From contig KL647304.1 in NCBI GenBank assembly GCA_000727475.1, positions 2,373,694 to 2,437,693 of the forward strand: 64,000 bases of DNA, read 5' to 3'. The notes under the pieces were generated by a model. The model made no database searches and was not told where the DNA came from. It saw nothing but the letters and a program-made list of their open reading frames with translations. A program made the position numbers and the translations under genes. The stretch is from Sarcocystis neurona. Its lineage: Eukaryota > Apicomplexa > Conoidasida > Eucoccidiorida > Sarcocystidae. Shown piece by piece: positions 22,201-33,900 of the stretch (position 1 is the stretch's first letter; each line of letters opens with the position of its first letter).

Positions 22201-24880
22201 AGGCCGGAATGTCTATCTGAGTCTCCAGTTGGGAACCGGAATCCCATCCAGTAATTCTGGCGTTCTCGGCACGTGACCGCTCAAAGAGCCCGTTTAGTCT
22301 GTTCACGCGAGGCACATGCAAAGACCACCACGGGTTCTGAATGTGTTTAAGGATTCCTTATGAAAGTCTACGCCGGTCACCAATCTTTTTGAAAGTAGAC
22401 ATGTCTGTCACACGGGAGAACACGAATTCGCGGACGGCCTGTTCAACATTTGCCGGGAAAACAATGTCTGCGTACGACGAGGCGACACGCGGCACCTGCC
22501 CGTGGTGTGAAAATAAAGCCGCAGGAATGGAATTTTATTTGTTCACAGCAATCACAAAATCTGAAGGTGACGTCGAGCCGGGTAAATCGACGGTACATAC
22601 ATGTTGCGGATTACAAGCGTTCGCCTAGGCATCACAAGCGGGACGGACAATCGTCAACAAAGAGGCAAAACTTCCGAGGGGCAGACCGTCAAGTCTCAGT
22701 CGATGCAAGGTGTTGAGAAGCGGCTTACACATAAGCAAATTTCGTATTTCAGGGCGTCTCCCGCGCGTTAAATGTCTCTTACTGTAGATGGAAAGAAGAA
22801 ACAAATGTAGAGAAGCGATGGACGCATATACAAGAAATGTAGATCTCGTCCGTACGTGTATGCACGGGTGTACACATACGGTTCTGCTCTAGAAGACAAT
22901 CAACGTGACACCTGTGTACATCGGCAGAGCTGTTTCTTGAGAGTCGATGACAGGTCAGCTACGTGTGTGCGGGCGCGTACACGCGTGCAGAGTCGACGAC
23001 AGGTCAGCTACGTGTGTGCGGGCGCGTACACGCGTGCAGAGTCGACTTCCCATCAACATGGGTATACATCAATATATGAACGCAGGCATTCAAAAGTTCT
23101 TACGATCTAAACATGTTACACATGCATATACATATATATATATATATGGTCGCAGGTATTCATGTGCTTGTACTGTATAAACGCACTTAGGGGGAGGGTT
23201 GGAGGTGGCACTAGCAGCACGATTCTTCCGGATTCGGACGCGTCACGCGTCTACGTAAGTAGATCCTGTGGACGTGGGACTTGAGTCCTGGTGCACGTCA
23301 ACGGAGACGTACACCAAATTTGTACTAGGCAAGAAAAGTCCTTGGCAGCTACAGGTATTTCTTGAGAGGCTTCGTGGTTACTCCCCTAGGAAGCGGAAGC
23401 GAACCCTCCTATGTTTATATATGTGCGTAAACCACTGTACACACACGCTCTGCATATGGAAATAAGCAACAACTATATCGCACAGCTGTGCATATACGCG
23501 CAATTGTTTGCACCACTTTCGTGTCGGCACATGTACATATATATATATATATATATGTATACTTGCAGGCTGGGCGCGACGCACTCGACTGCGCATCAGC
23601 GTCTTTTCTGGAAGACGTGTCCACCACCAGTTGACGCAGACGCATGGTTACAGATCGACAACGGTTAATACTTACTGGCATATTCACACGCACAAACTCC
23701 CGTACACACGCATGTGTGTACAAGTGTATACAGATGAAATCAGGCAAACTCAGTGCAAATTCTCTCGTCCCTTCGTTCAGTGACATGAGCTCCGCACCAA
23801 TAAATGAATTTCACAAAAGGATTTGCAGAAGGCCTTTACTGAAACTCCTATTTTAACATATGACAAGATCTACTCTCCTACACGTATGCACACAATTGTA
23901 GATATATGCTTATACGTAAACCATATCCTATACGTGTAAGTTGAGTGCTTCGTTATTAACACATCTGCTAGTGTCCATAGCGTTAAGTCGCCTCCAATGG
24001 GTTTCTGTAGCGTCCAAGAAGACTCCATCCACGGGTCGCTCGTGTAGGGTCTATTGTTTCTCCCCTGAAAACGTCGCTACGTTTTTTGCTGCCGCTGCTG
24101 CCGACTGCTGTGGACGTGTTGCTCCCTCTGGTAATACCGTTGCTGCTGGTGCTATGGACGTTCGGCACTAGACGAAATATAGGTGCGGGCATCGTTCGCA
24201 TTAACTGATATTCCTGAATTTAGTCATATATATATCTACATATATACATGTGTCTTCACGTTTCTGCACAGATGTATATGCATCTACTTACGAACTCGCA
24301 GTCAATACCTCTGCATACAAGTAGGTAAAAAGCGCGTCTATGACACGTGTACGTATGCACGTGTGTGTTTTCAGACGTGCGTATTCACACGTGTGCCGTA
24401 CATTGTGCGAGCGCGAACAAATAAAGCCTGAAGCGTATACGTACGTATACACGAATATGTATATTTATATACATATATACATGTATGCATGTATGAAGGA
24501 TCAACCCTCACGGTGCGAAGCACACAGCGACGACCAAATGGACAGAGGTGCAAATGGGATACACATGTTCAAAGTACACCTTGCGTACACATCTGTAGCG
24601 GCACACGCCTGTGCGTACAGAACACCACATGGGTGTACGCTTACATGTACGTTTGCTACGTCGTGCAATGAGTATATCCGAGACGTGTGTCCCTATACGT
24701 GCGTGATCCCTTGAAATTTTCTGGGCGATATGCTGTCCACCAGCTGCACGCGCACATGTCGAGACAACTGCATGCACACACAAATAAACATGTTCAACTG
24801 ACAGCTAGTGTGGCATGTGCTAGAGAAGAATGTTGAAACAGAAAGTGAAACTATGTGCCCGTATCCCGCGAGTCATGCGG
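22200..24880. other. intergenic region without recognisable genes
   Basis: It contains the 49-base tandem duplication at 22940, TA/TACA microsatellites (23110-23150, 23530-23560, 24220-24490), and short frames of at most about 125 codons dominated by Tyr/Thr/Cys/His. Nothing with a domain was seen. Confidence 0.5.
22940..23046. repeat. tandem duplication, 49-base unit, two copies plus start of a third
   Basis: AGAGTCGAYGACAGGTCAGC begins at 22940 and 22989. Each copy runs through ACGTGTGTGCGGGCGCGTAC ACGCGTGC, and a third copy starts AGAGTCGAC at 23038 before diverging. The two full copies are nearly identical. Confidence 0.9.
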
Positions 24881-24889
24881 GTTCTCCCG

Positions 24890-26880
24890 CGTTTCCAACC
24901 GGTGCAGAATGAATGCCTTCAGCAAATCGGTCTCCAGACGGATACACATACGCAAGTGCGCGCACGCACATTACAGCGCGAACGTATTACACCAGCACGA
25001 ATATGTAACCTGTTTCAGTAAGCAGCTACCGCCGCCGAGAAAGCACGCTACACACTCGCATCCATAGAACATCTACATTTAGAGCCCCCGCCTCCACCAG
25101 AACAGCGCTTCACTCTCTCATATGCATCTTACTCTCTAGACACCACCTACAACACGACGAGTGTGTATATATATATATATATATGAAATTTACTTACACA
25201 CTTGCACAGTTGCGCACTTGCGTGTAGGTAAACGTCTGACTCCTGGCCTTGCTTCTCCAGGCGGCATTGCTGCCGCAGCGAAGAAGATTCCACGCAGTCG
25301 ACCAGGGCGTATACACTGCATGGACGAAATGTTTCATACACGCATACCCTCTCACGCTTCGACATACTGCAAAAAGTAACTTCTTCATACATAGGTCTGG
25401 ATGTTTATCTACCTCGTACCTCATAACGTCGGCACATCCAAATTGTCACCAGTGGTGACGGATACCATCAAGAGAATCTGTGCTTTCCCGCATACGTATG
25501 TACAAATATATAAATATTTTCATCACCATACTCTGTGCTTCCTCTCATTTGCTTACGCCGGTATATCCTCAGTCAGAGGGTTCCAATTTGGTGGTGCCGC
25601 TCCACCAGCAAAATGTCTACCTTGTCTACCTGTTTCAGTACGCACATACCGCCGCCGTGAAAGAACGGCAAAAAAAGCGCACCAGTAGAACATCTACACA
25701 CAGAAACGCTGCATCCATTAGGACAGTGTGACATTCTCCCATTCTCTTCCTACCACCAACAGCACCACGAGCGCACATATATGTAGACGTCACATATGCA
25801 CTTGCACAGTTGCGTATATGCGCCGTTGTGTGGATTTAAATGTCCCACTCGTGGCCTTCCTCATTCAGGCTCCACTGCTGTCGCAGCAGAGAGAATCCAC
25901 TTCCACGCGGCGTACCGGGGCATTCACACACTTCGTGTGCGAAACGTTCCATACCCTCTCATGCTTCGGCATGCTGGAAAAAGTAACTTCTTCATGCATT
26001 GATCACGATGCCCATCTACCTCCTACCTCATAACGTCGCCACACCAAAATTGCCACCAGCGGTGTAGGATACAATCTAGAGACTCTGCTTCCCCCCACAC
26101 ACATATATGAATATTATCATCACTACACTCTGCGCTTCCTCGCACTTGCGTACGCCGGTGTTTCCTCAATCAGAGGAGTCCAATTCGGGAATAAGTGTTC
26201 AGCCTCTGTAGAGAATTTACCTTGACTTAATCGGTCTCCTTACACACACGCACGTGCACGTGCAGGCCCACACGTTACACGTGCGAACCTACTACTCCAA
26301 CACGCAGATGTAACCTGTTTCAGTAAGCACACGAAGCCGCCGTGAAAGAACGCTACAAACTTGCACGAGTAGAAAATCTACATCCGAAACCCCTGCCTCC
26401 ACCAGGGCAGTGTCTCACTCTCTCGTGAGCGTTTCGCTCTCTACACACCACCTACAACACCACCGGGTGTATACACATGAAATTTTCGTATACACTTGCA
26501 CAGTTGCGTATACCTGCACCTCTGTACACGTAAACGTCTGCCTCCTCTCCAGGCGGAGCTCCTGCCGCAGCAACGAGCTTGACTTCCACGTGGTCGATAA
26601 GGGCGTTCACATGATTGATTTGCGAACCGCTTCACACGCGCACATTCTGTCGTCCTTCGGCATACTAGAAGAAGTAACTTCTAAATATGTCATAAGCTCA
26701 GCACACCAAAACTGCCACCACTCACTGGTCATGGATACGATCGCGAAACTCTGTGCTTCCCCACCACGTGTATGTATACGTACATGAACACTATGATAAC
26801 CATACCCTGTGCCTCCTTCCATACGCGTGTGTATACATGTATTTATGCAGGGGTAACACACAGGCATGTATCAGGCTGCG
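24890..26880. repeat. three-copy diverged tandem repeat, unit 0.6-0.7 kb
   Basis: The same order of landmarks recurs three times. CCTGTTTCAGTA lies at 25009, 25629 and 26314, followed by a CCGCCG..GAAAGAACG block. CTTGCACAGTTGCG lies at 25201, 25801 and 26495, followed by CTCCAGGCGG..CTGCCGCAGC, CTTCGACATACT/CTTCGGCATGCT and AAGTAACTTCTTCAT. Then come CACACCAAAATTGCCACCA-like sequence and a final TCACCATACTCTGTGCTTCC. The copies are moderately diverged with indels. No open frame is conserved between copies, so this reads as non-coding satellite-like DNA. Confidence 0.75.
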
Positions 26881-27289
26881 AATGTTTTAACTGCTCATGA
26901 CTCTATCTGAAGTGCCCTTCAGTATTCTTCCCACATAGCGGTATACGCATCTCCACAACAGGTGAGACCATTGGTACGCGCTCCCGCATGTGTGGTACTG
27001 AAATCGTAGATGAAGTCGACTTCTTATCGGCATTCCCCATCATATACATACGTACACGTATGATATTTATACACGTGTTTCACCTAGCGGGTGAAGCGCT
27101 GTTCACCCTCCAACGCATGCACGAATTTTGAAATTCACGTGCAGTCATCCCGTCATGCACTGACATCTTCTCTTTCGTTTCGTTTGCCTCCTTCTCCCTT
27201 GTAGTCCCACAATCATCATGCAGTCATTTCCTTTCTTTGGTTTCTTCTCCTCTTTGTTGTCCTTCCATACGCCTACTCTCCCCCAACAA

Positions 27290-27600
27290 AACGCGGCTAC
27301 AGACTCCCACGAGGATTCTTCTGTCTTCGTGCGCATATTTCCACTTCAGATAGGCTCGCAGCAGCGGGTAAAAGGATGAGTGTAGCAGTGGCAGCAGCCG
27401 CGTAAAAGTGTAGCGCGGCTGCTGGATCGGCTTGGCCAGCAATGCAGTACAACCTTCTTATAGTAGTACTGGATCAGTATATCCCTCAGTGCCCGAGCCG
27501 CATGTTCTTCCCTTCCCCTGTGCAACTTTCCTGGGCGAGGAATATGTAGACTGCTCCCGGATAAATTCAGAGCTTTTTTCGCAGTAAAGATATTAGACTT
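27290..27600 (-). other. exon-like fragment of unknown function, broken by a frame change
   Basis: The minus strand reads KSNIFTAKKALNLSGSSLHI then PRPGKLHRGREEHAARALRD then ILIQYYYKKVVLHC in one frame (about 27600-27440). It continues plausibly in another frame as LAKPIQQPRYTFTRLLPLLH then SSFYPLLRAYLKWKYAHEDR (about 27440-27320). Both halves have balanced, non-repetitive amino-acid use, unlike the neighbourhood. I do not recognise the family. It could be a frameshifted pseudogene or two exons separated by a very short missed boundary; no good donor and acceptor pair was seen at the junction. Confidence 0.3.
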
Positions 27601-28357
27601 GGCGGCAGAAATGATACACACGTAGATATATATATACGTATATATACAGACATAAATATACCATCTTCTCACAAATCATATGAGTATCCGCAGGCGTCTC
27701 TCTTTTACCTGCGGACATAAACTGCTAAAATTTCTTTTCGAATGGAAAGCTACTGATCACGTGAGGGTAGAACCCATTCCGTCTCACGCAGTTGGTCTAC
27801 GGCGTTTGACCAACTAGAGTCACGGTGTGGCACGCATCATTATTCATCGTCGTTCAAAGAGAAATACAGAATGTATTGGAGCGCAGCCACAGGCAGCAGA
27901 AAACTCTGGACGAGCGTCAGCAAAAGGACGCCATACCACAGCAGCACAACACCTGGCACCACAAGAACTCCAGGAAGCTAAGGAAAAGTAGCAACAGCTT
28001 CTCAGTGATATGACAGAGCAGGTACCGTAGGAGGCTCTCCAACACTGAAGCAAGGACACCACCAGATTGCTTGAGTTTTCTAAAGCAAAAGCATATACAT
28101 GTGTGTACGCTACTGCACACAGCCGCAGAACACACACATGACAGTGGTGTAGCACACCTTGAAATTGAAGCGCTTTCCTTAGGTTGACAGCTCTTGGTGC
28201 CTCCACTCGGCAGCGCTCCTTAGTCAGCAGCAACTTTCGGGCAAGGGAAGCTTTACGCCGACGTTCTAGCTGTCATAATGCACAAAAACTTGTGGACAGC
28301 CGTAACGCAACAGAAAGTCTACGGAGTGGCGATACACCACAAAATCTATCGCCGGCA

Positions 28358-28573
28358 ATGCAGAATATTTCGAAGTTCGTTTCATCACGGTTAAAGACTG
28401 CGGTCGCTATACTAATGCTGATGTTGTGGACCGCTCTAATGCTGGACATACTTTGGAGCTATCCGCTGGACATCCATTCCCTTTCGGAGACAACCTGTAG
28501 GTCTCACATACACCTCTATCGAAGCGACTCCACATCAGTAGAATTTCTATTGGAAGCGAAGGCTCCACTTTGA
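28358..28573 (+). CDS. possible small membrane protein, unsupported
   Basis: An ATG-initiated frame of 71 codons beginning MQNISKFVSSRLK. It contains one strongly hydrophobic stretch (TAVAILMLMLWTALMLDILW), long enough for a membrane helix. The frame is open upstream to about 28184 without another ATG. No homology, flanking exon or repeat explanation was found. It may be chance. Confidence 0.15.
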   Translation: MQNISKFVSSRLKTAVAILMLMLWTALMLDILWSYPLDIHSLSETTCRSHIHLYRSDSTSVEFLLEAKAPL

Positions 28574-29167
28574 GCAATTACGATACCGCACTACTGCACG
28601 CAGCTGTAACGAACACCACATTCTTATTTTAGCAAACGTGTGTGACAGCTGTAATTGGCAGAACCTCCACTCTGCAGCAGCAGACGCGTGCGCAGTCTGT
28701 GATGCCGCATAAGCGAAGATCAACTCGAGACACTCATTAGCAGACACGTGTTGTGTCAGGGAGTCATCAGTGACAGCCGCAGCAAAACTGCGCTGGAGAC
28801 CAGACCCAATTTTAGCAGATGCAGGGAGTTTGTGCTGCACCATTGCCCAGTCGCCAATTACAGCAGCAACAGCAGTAGCAGACCCGTGCTGCGGCAAGGC
28901 GTCACCAGTACCTGTGGTCGCAGCAGCACCACCGTGCTGCAACGGATAGTTACCCGCAAGGAGTGCGGCAGCAGATCCGTGCAGCATGCATTCGGCAGCA
29001 TCAGCGGTGGTGGTTGCAACACCAGTGGCGGCACAGACCCGCTGCAGCACAGAGTCTGCAGCGGTGCCTGTAAGACCCGTCGGAGAGACGTGCTGGACCA
29101 TGTGATTACCAGCAACTCTAGCAGAACCCTGCTGCAGACACTGGGAAACAACGGCAGCTGCAGTCAC
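28547..29167 (-). repeat. degenerate in-frame peptide-repeat array, ~14-20 residue unit
   Basis: A minus-strand frame of about 206 codons contains nine imperfect units, each opening with Gln-His/Gln-Arg or a variant followed by Gly/Val-Ser-Ala. Examples are QHGGAAATTGTGDALP, QHGSATAVAAVIGDWAMV and LHGSAAALLAGNYPL. Unit starts are spaced by multiples of three, for example 48 and 45 bases around 28.88-28.98 kb, and all lie in one frame. The frame shows no other domain. It could be a low-complexity exon (perhaps of the kinase gene) or CAG-derived minisatellite DNA. Confidence 0.45.
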
Positions 29168-30276
29168 GAGGTTTGACGCATGCGATCAGCATCTCCTGAA
29201 ATCTGTTTGTACGTGTAGAGCCTAGCTACGCCGTGATCTCCCGCATCACTGCGCGGAAGAAGAAGCTTCCGCTTCAGTCGAGAGCACTCTGGAAGGAGGA
29301 GAGCTGATATAATAGACCGTGCGGCTTTTCTCATACGCAACCCTATTCCGAACGCAATATCTACTCGTTCCGCCTCCTGGTGCGGCCTCGTGCCATTGCT
29401 GCTGCTGCCGTCGTGGTTGCTGCTGTGTGGCAGAGGGAGAAGCGGAGAGGACGGCTGCAGCAGGAGCTTGTGCGTACGCAATGTTTAGAGCCTGCCATTC
29501 TGTCCCCCTCGAGCTCCTGCGTGTGTGCACCCCTTCCTCCAGTTGCTGCTCTGCTGATGCTGCTGTTGTCTCTCCGCCGTTGCCGCTCTGCGCTGAAGAG
29601 AGAAACACGCACAGATGCAGCAGCCGCAGCAGCCACGCACCTTTGCAGCACGCACAGTTCGAGCAGTAGCAGCTGAGCAAGCATAAATAGCAGCAACCCC
29701 AGCAGCAGCAACACTAGCAGTAACGCCTCTGAGCAGCAGCAACAGCACAGCGTGGAGACAGCGACAACACAAAGCCCCAGAAAGGACACGACAAAAGGGG
29801 AATGTTTCAGACTCAGCAACAGCAGAGAAACAGATGAAGACTGCAGTCGCGAAAGTGTGTCTTATGTGCCCACACACCTATGTAAACACGTGTGTCTAGC
29901 TCTTTACATCAATATTATATACGTGTATGCGCGCTACAGATGCCTAAGCATGAACTGTGAGGCAGCGGGTCGATGAATCCCTAAGTTCTCCAGTGTACGG
30001 AGCAACGACGGCCTTTATACCGAGCCTGGCTACATCGCGGTGCGTTCGAATAGACGTAGATATATCAGTGGACGGACCTGTGCGTCTGTATTAGTTGTGA
30101 GGTTCTATATTAATGAATGAAAGCGTGAATTCGCAGGTTTACAACGGTTATCGACGTCTACACAAAACGAAAGAAGGCCGCGGAGAGAGTAGATACCTGA
30201 GTCTCACCGTCCTTCTTACACTCATCAAGTTCCCTTAAGACGTGCAGGGCGGCACGCAGACACGCCCTGTGTGTGT

Positions 30277-30316
30277 ACAGCGGTGTACACACACCGCTGT
30301 AAGGTGTACGTACACC
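30277..30316. repeat. two adjacent perfect inverted repeats
   Basis: ACAGCGGTGT (30277-30286), a 4-base loop ACAC, then ACACCGCTGT (30291-30300) form a perfect 10-base-pair hairpin. Two bases later the perfect 14-base palindrome GGTGTACGTACACC follows (30303-30316). Related GTGTAC/GTACAC words surround it. Confidence 0.8.
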
Positions 30317-30962
30317 GTTGTACGCGTGCAGGTACACGTCCTGACGCAATGTAAACACACGTACGCATCGGGCCTCATATTTACCTCCGTGTAAGTCGAG
30401 CTACACGTATTTTTTATTGATTGACGCACCTCTACACGAGGCGTAGGAAATCACGGATACACGCGTACACTCTCCGGAGCTACACGGATGTATACGTAAC
30501 CCCTTACAATAAAGGTCTCCTTATACGGGAATATCGTATAATATGGCTCTCTTTATACATATGTATGTCGACGTATCGTCCCGCCTAGGTCCACACACAG
30601 AGCTACACAGGACTTGCGGGGTGGCGTTGAAGAAGAACGGTAGCCTCTAAGGAGTCTCACATTGGTAGGATGTTCCTTCCTCTTTCGCTGCTGGCACTGC
30701 ATGTCCGTTGTTTGTACACCTGCCCATTTGTTTGCGCAGCAAGTGCATGCAGTCGCCCTCCCTTCGATGCGCGATGGTACACCTGGAGATACGGTCAGCT
30801 TCCTTTTATCTGTCTGCGTATCAGCTGCCAACACATTTGCCTATTTCCATATATACGTGCATCAGTCCCTCTCGTCCATAATCAAGATCCGCCTGCACTA
30901 GTCATACACATGCAGTGGACGTATAGGTATCGACTTTTATATCGAGTGTAAACAGAGAACGG

Positions 30963-33900
30963 TCACGTTTTCTGTACTTTTCTCCCACAGGACACCTGAT
31001 GGAAGCGGAACTCGCAGGAGGACGGAGCTTGGCGCTCCTGCTGCAGCAAGAGGAGTGCGACCGAGAACACAGCAAGTACGGAGACAGCAGCAGCGTGAAC
31101 AGCAAGAGAGTCGCACGTGCAGCAGCAGGCGCAGCAGCAGCAGCTCTCACCCTGATGAAAGCCCTGTGCAGGACGCCAGTCACCTCCAGCGGCGACAGGA
31201 AAGAGTTGGCTTGTTTCTGCTGCTGTCTGTACAGCAGCAGCGGCGGCTGTGTGATTCTCGCGATGAACTCCCTGTGTGCAAACCGGTGGCAGCACAGGTG
31301 GGGTTCCCGTACGTTGACACTGCTGGTGCTGGTGGTGTTGGTCCGAGTGTCGCGTGGCCTGCTGGACGGGAGGCGCACCGACATGAGGAGCGGTGCTGCA
31401 CGTGATGTGTAGAAGAGGAATCTGCAGCACGCCTTCGACACCTAGGGTACTGACCTGTTGGTGGTACGGACCTGCACCAGCTGCTGAGGCAGCAGCAGCA
31501 CCCACATCCAACGAGGCTGGTGCAGCAGAAGCGACAGCAGAACCGAACGGCGCAACATGAGCGGCAGCAGCTTCAACAGGAGCAGCAGCGCATCCAGCTA
31601 GTCCTGAGGGAGGAGGTGCAGGAATGCCAGCGCCTAACGAAGAAGGGCTGAGGGAAGCACCAGCAGCTCCGACGAATGTCGAAAATTGAGGAGTTGGTGC
31701 TGGTACCAGCTGGACACCAGTACCTTCGAGTTCGTGTGGGTTTCCGTCTTCCAGGGCCGGCGCAGCAGGTGGGGCGCGTCCCCCCACGAACGCTGCTGCA
31801 GGGTGTGGGGCGGCAATTGCCGCAGCAGCAGCAGGAGTGGCCGCAACAGGCGGCAGAGAAGGTGCAACAGCGGTGAAAGGAGGGCGGGGTATGCCGGCGT
31901 CGCAAAAACATCCAGGATCAAAGCAGGCGATCGGAACACCACCTGCAGCAGCACCAAGGTTGAAGGCCGGCGGAGGAGGAAAGGGGCAGGCCGTGACAGG
32001 CACGGCAGGGGCAGCAGGAGGTGGATGGTCAGGCGCCGTGCAGCCGACTCTGGGGCGGATTTGCTGATACGGCTGATGCTGCAGAGGAGTGCAGCGACGC
32101 AGGTGACGGACTGCGGCGTCTCTGTCTGCTGGTGGCTGCTTGCCAAAAGCAGCAGGTCTGCGCGGCTGCACGGTAAGCGCCGGCGGACTGCAGGGGCCAG
32201 CCCCCCCCCCAAAGGCCGACCTGTTGCAGGATTTCGGATTTTTTCTTGGCGCAGGGCTAGCTGCGGCAGCGCCACCCCAGGGCACCGGCGAACCAGCGGC
32301 TGCGCCCGTCACGACAGGGCTGCCGCTGCCGACCTTTTCCCCGTGCTGTTGCTGTCTCTTCTGCGGCGCAGCAGGCCGCGGCATTCGGCCCGTCTGAAAG
32401 CGGGTGCGGGGGGGGGGAAAGCCACACCCGCGAGGGGGTACATGCGTAGGAGGCGGAAACGCATGTGCTGGTGGTCCTCCGCCTGCTGCACGGTAGAATG
32501 GTGGCCGCCTCTGCGGAACAGAAGCAGCCAGGGCGCCGCCGCCGTTGCCGATGTACCTGCAGCTGCGGTAGTACCCGCCAGCGAAATGCGGCAGCCGGCG
32601 CAGAGGAATCGGCGACGGAATCGCCTCCAGCCACGGGTGGCACAGCGCGTCGTACGCTGCAGCCGCAACAACAGCAGCGGGAGGTGGAACACGTGAAGTC
32701 AGCAGCAGACGCAGACAGACGCAGGCCGGCAGGGTGGTCACTGTAGCCGAGATCCTTAGAAGAAAATGCAGATTACCGGACATGTACGTGTCGTATGCTT
32801 TTTTACTATAGATGAATGCAGGTAAGAACTGGACTCAAAAAGGTGCGTAGAAGCGTTTGCATATGGGTAGATACACCTGTAGATGTGTGTGTGTACACTG
32901 ATGTATACATGTATATTAATGCGTATAGAGTTATCTATCTATAACAGATTCAGGCATATTTGCGCCAGCAAAGAGACAGAGAACGCGTCAAGCAACAGCA
33001 GCAGCAGCAGGAGAGAGTCGCCTGCGCGCTGGCGGATTTGAAAAGGCAGCATATTTGTTTACTAGCTCCTACTGCGGAAAACACAGTAAATCCCCGTGCA
33101 CAACGCTGTGGCGACACCTAGCAGGTAGCTCCTGGCACGAACACGGCATTCACCTATACATTCTCAAATAGAAACAAAGAAAGAGAGACTGAGGGGCGCA
33201 GAGATATGCGAATCTACTGGACACACGCGCAGACACACACACACACACAGAGGTTTGCAGATCCTTTCGACTTCTGTGTCGATGTTCTCCGGTTCAACAG
33301 TAAAGACGCCGCATACACCTACACAGATATATACGTGAGTGCACACGAGGTTTCCACTCTGGACGCGGGCGGACGCACATATATATATATATATATAGTA
33401 GGGGACGACCTTTTGCGTAGGTGTCGCACGTCTTTTTGTCCAGGCACGTCTATGACGCATGGCCACCGCGCTCAGGCACGTCACACATGTACGTATGCAT
33501 CTACGCAATATAAATGTATCCGCTACGGATATACAAGTCTGCGCAGGTGTACGACTGTATCCGCGGGTGAATGCGTATACACCTACGCGCAGAAATACGT
33601 GTACGTGCCCGACGTAGGGAACGTTACATACGCGCGAGGGTACCTCTGCAGTCGTCCAAGTGGCCGCCCACCAAGCGCCCACGCCAGATGTCCTCGTATG
33701 CTTCTGGTGTGTTGCAGGCACGGAGGATGCCCGCTTCAAAAAGAAGCTACGTGTTTCTTCGTGAATACTCAATACACACGTCTATCCACATATATATTTA
33801 CGTGCAGATGTATATGTATATATGCATATATACATAAATATCCGCGAAGATGGCCACGTATGTACATTTGTAAATATACATTAATATATATAGATGTATA

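Larger units (their letters stand above)
26880..30962. other. intergenic or possible 3' part of the kinase gene, largely unassigned
   Basis: It includes the exon-like fragment at 27.2-27.6 kb, a CAG-derived repeat at 28.6-29.2 kb and interrupted CTG/CAG sequence at 29.38-29.75 kb. A palindrome cluster lies at 30.28 kb. Because the last kinase exon may end at 31455 and splice onward, one or more small minus-strand terminal exons of the kinase could lie here. A candidate between AG at about 30825 and GTGTAC at about 30783 was seen but cannot be verified. Confidence 0.4.

Noticed and set aside
28184..28357. N-terminal extension of the small hydrophobic frame at 28.36 kb
   Set aside because: There is no ATG upstream in the frame, and the residues are of random character.
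31686..32696. Plus-strand Arg-rich frame of 336 codons
   Set aside because: Antisense to kinase exon 6; the minus strand joins in phase to the kinase subdomain XI motif HPWL.
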